NCBI GenBank assembly: GCA_049644285.1 | Contig: JBARRP010000329.1 | Span: forward strand, 1 to 23,438 | Direction of reading: 5' to 3' | Length of the DNA: 23,438 nt | Origin: CAVRXT01 sp049644285 | Lineage (GTDB): Bacteria; Acidobacteriota; Terriglobia; Acidiferrales; UBA7541 | Shown: positions 22,446 through 23,438 of the stretch, piece by piece | Position numbering within the stretch: the first letter of the stretch is position 1 | How the letters are laid out: every line of letters begins with the position of its first letter | Translations under genes and position numbers: made by a program | Notes under the pieces: model-generated | What the model was told of the DNA's origin: nothing | The model's input: only the letters and a program-made list of their open reading frames with translations | Database searches by the model: none

Positions 22446-22514
22446 ATATGCATATAGAGCGTATTACATGAAATAATGTCAGGTTTATGTTGCATAAAAC
22501 TTGACGCATATGCG
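22446..22514. promoter_or_regulatory. Three palindromes in the abiE control region
   Basis: Three perfect inverted repeats lie within 70 bases: ATATGCATAT (22446-22455), TTTATG-TTG-CATAAA (22484-22498) and CGCATATGCG (22505-22514). All share a GCAT/ATGC-type core. The last sits between the -35 and -10 boxes of the abiE promoter and the second directly before the -35. They are candidate operators; AbiEi proteins of known systems bind inverted repeats and repress their own operon. Confidence 0.5.
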
Positions 22515-22529
22515 ATCTTGGACTACACT
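22501..22529 (+). promoter_or_regulatory. Putative promoter of the abiE operon
   Basis: TTGACG at 22501-22506 (five of six) and TACACT at 22524-22529 (four of six) are 17 bases apart. Transcription would start near 22536, leaving only about 13 bases including the GGAG ribosome site before ATG 22549. This argues against the upstream TTG (22501) and ATG (22510) as translation starts. Confidence 0.55.
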
Positions 22530-22548
22530 AGGCCCTGTGGAGTTGCAC

Positions 22549-23262
22549 ATGTCTGTGGCCAGTATAGTTCTAAGCCGAATCAAGAGAAGCGGCGAGGATT
22601 GTCTCTGGACTTACAAGGATTTTGACGATCTGCCAAGCCTTGCGGTGGCGGCAGCGTTGAGTCGCCTGACGAAAAAAGGTCGCATTAGACGCGTCCGAAA
22701 GGGTGTCTATTATGTCCCCCGCGTTACGCGATTTGGAACGACCAACCCAGATCCGCCGAGCGTTGCTGCGGCCGTCCTGACACGCCGAGGGATCGCTTGG
22801 AGGCCAACAGGGCATGCCGCATACAATCGCCTGGGTCTCACGACACAAGTCTCGCCCACAACAACTTTTGCAGTAAGTCGAAAGGTCCGCTTAGCTTCCG
22901 CCGGGCCGAGTACAAGGCTGAGTCTGCGACCTGCCGCGGCCGTTCGCAGTGCCAGCGCCGATGAGCGCGCAGTGCTCGACGCGTTGAGAGATCTGCGCTG
23001 GATTCCCGATACGACCCCGGAGAATGTAATCGCACGACTGAGCGATCTCTTTCGATCCAACCGGATTTCCTTTGAACGTGTCGCCCGTTTTGCTCGAAGA
23101 GAGCCTCCCCGTGTGCGAGCTGTGCTTGGCGCAATCGGAAGTAGCATCGTCGCAGACCCGAACATACTGGAAGAGTTGAAGGGATCATTGAACCCCATGA
23201 CGCACTTTTCTCTGGGGCTTTCGGATAAGCTTGCAACTGCTCGCGAGTGGAACATCAGATGA
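22549..23262 (+). CDS. AbiEi-like antitoxin (type IV toxin-antitoxin/abortive infection)
   Basis: This is the antitoxin and repressor half of an AbiE-type system. The 237-residue protein starts MSVASIVLSRIKRSGEDCLW and carries an N-terminal winged-helix region: FDDLPSLAVAAALSRLTKKG, then RIRRVRKGVYYVPR. That is the hallmark of AbiEi antitoxins and their DUF6088-type relatives. A middle domain (GIAWRPTGHAAYNRLGLTTQ) follows, then a helical C-terminus. ATG 22549 is preferred because GGAG stands at the right distance and the promoter overlaps the upstream alternative starts. Its stop overlaps the next ATG (ATGA), so the two genes are translationally coupled. Likely autoregulation through the palindromes upstream is inferred from known systems. 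The protein acts without stable binding of the toxin in characterised AbiE pairs. Confidence 0.82.
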   Translation: MSVASIVLSRIKRSGEDCLWTYKDFDDLPSLAVAAALSRLTKKGRIRRVRKGVYYVPRVTRFGTTNPDPPSVAAAVLTRRGIAWRPTGHAAYNRLGLTTQVSPTTTFAVSRKVRLASAGPSTRLSLRPAAAVRSASADERAVLDALRDLRWIPDTTPENVIARLSDLFRSNRISFERVARFARREPPRVRAVLGAIGSSIVADPNILEELKGSLNPMTHFSLGLSDKLATAREWNIR

Positions 23263-23438
23263 CGGCGTATGCCGCTGATCTCCCCGATTTCACTGACCTC
23301 ATCCGTGCGACTGCCAGCGCGCTCGGCATACCTGCGCCCATTATTGAGAAAGACTACTACCTGACCAGGGCGCTGTGCTTCCTGTCCAGAGACCACGCCG
23401 GGCGCTTTCTGTTGAAGGGAGGAACGAGCCTGACGAAA
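23259..23438 (+). CDS. AbiEii-like nucleotidyltransferase toxin, cut by the right edge
   Basis: Sixty codons are visible. The protein starts MTAYAADLPDFTDLIRATAS and contains IIEKDYYLTRAL (about residues 28-39), then FLLKGGTSLTK (50-60) at the edge. EKDYxxxxxL and LKGGTSL are conserved N-terminal motifs of the AbiEii/AbiGii toxin family; the GGTSL-K run is the start of the nucleotidyltransferase site, and a catalytic Asp pair would follow beyond the window. Family members stop growth by modifying RNA (tRNA in the best-studied case) and protect against phage when induced. The start overlaps the antitoxin stop by four bases, the standard layout. Confidence 0.85.
   Translation, partial: MTAYAADLPDFTDLIRATASALGIPAPIIEKDYYLTRALCFLSRDHAGRFLLKGGTSLTK

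Overview
The window is GC-rich bacterial chromosome. Gene content, gene style and intergenic repeats fit Acidobacteriota best; this is inferred from the look of the sequence, since there is no rRNA or marker phylogeny to prove it. Most of it is housekeeping DNA, with two accessory patches: about 8.6-10.2 kb, and 20.6 kb to the right edge.

Left to right: (1) 1-1142 holds the start of a minus-strand gene cut by the left edge (possibly a transposase), a small zinc-ribbon protein, and a gene-poor stretch ending in a promoter-like site and a leader of about 190 bases. (2) 1143-7250 is a plus-strand 2-oxoacid dehydrogenase operon: E3 (lpdA), octanoyltransferase (lipB), E1 alpha, E1 beta and E2. It carries the whole complex plus the first enzyme for attaching its lipoyl cofactor. 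E1 alpha has an unusual basic tail made of nine-residue repeats. (3) 7413-8537 is an FAD-dependent oxidoreductase. (4) 8574-10181, minus strand, is a HipA-like kinase gene followed by a DUF3037 gene, each with an apparent one-base frameshift. (5) 10555-16778, minus strand, holds a small acidic/basic bipartite protein with a strong promoter, an MltD-type lipoprotein lytic transglycosylase with three LysM domains, a Cys/Met-metabolism PLP enzyme, and an EF-G paralogue with an altered G4 motif (NWMD). (6) 17000-20490, minus strand, is a PAP2-type membrane protein and a tight cluster greA, CDP-alcohol phosphatidyltransferase, small membrane protein, isoaspartyl peptidase/asparaginase. (7) 20591-22500 is a decayed island: a higBA toxin-antitoxin relic (toxin reduced to its C-terminus, antitoxin frameshifted) abutting a zinc-ribbon/helix-turn-helix gene with an in-frame stop and a frameshift, plus an intact 62-residue hypothetical gene. 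(8) 22501-23438 starts an AbiE toxin-antitoxin/abortive-infection operon: complete AbiEi-like antitoxin and the first 60 residues of the AbiEii-like toxin, behind a good promoter with three short palindromes.

I see no rRNA, tRNA, CRISPR array or complete insertion sequence. No wholly new system is proven. The best candidates for follow-up are the AbiE operon with its palindromic control region, the decayed island beside it, the HipA-like/DUF3037 pair, the E1 alpha repeat tail, and the palindrome over the greA promoter. Several one-base frameshifts occur in accessory genes while every core gene is intact. That fits real decay, but sequencing error cannot be excluded.
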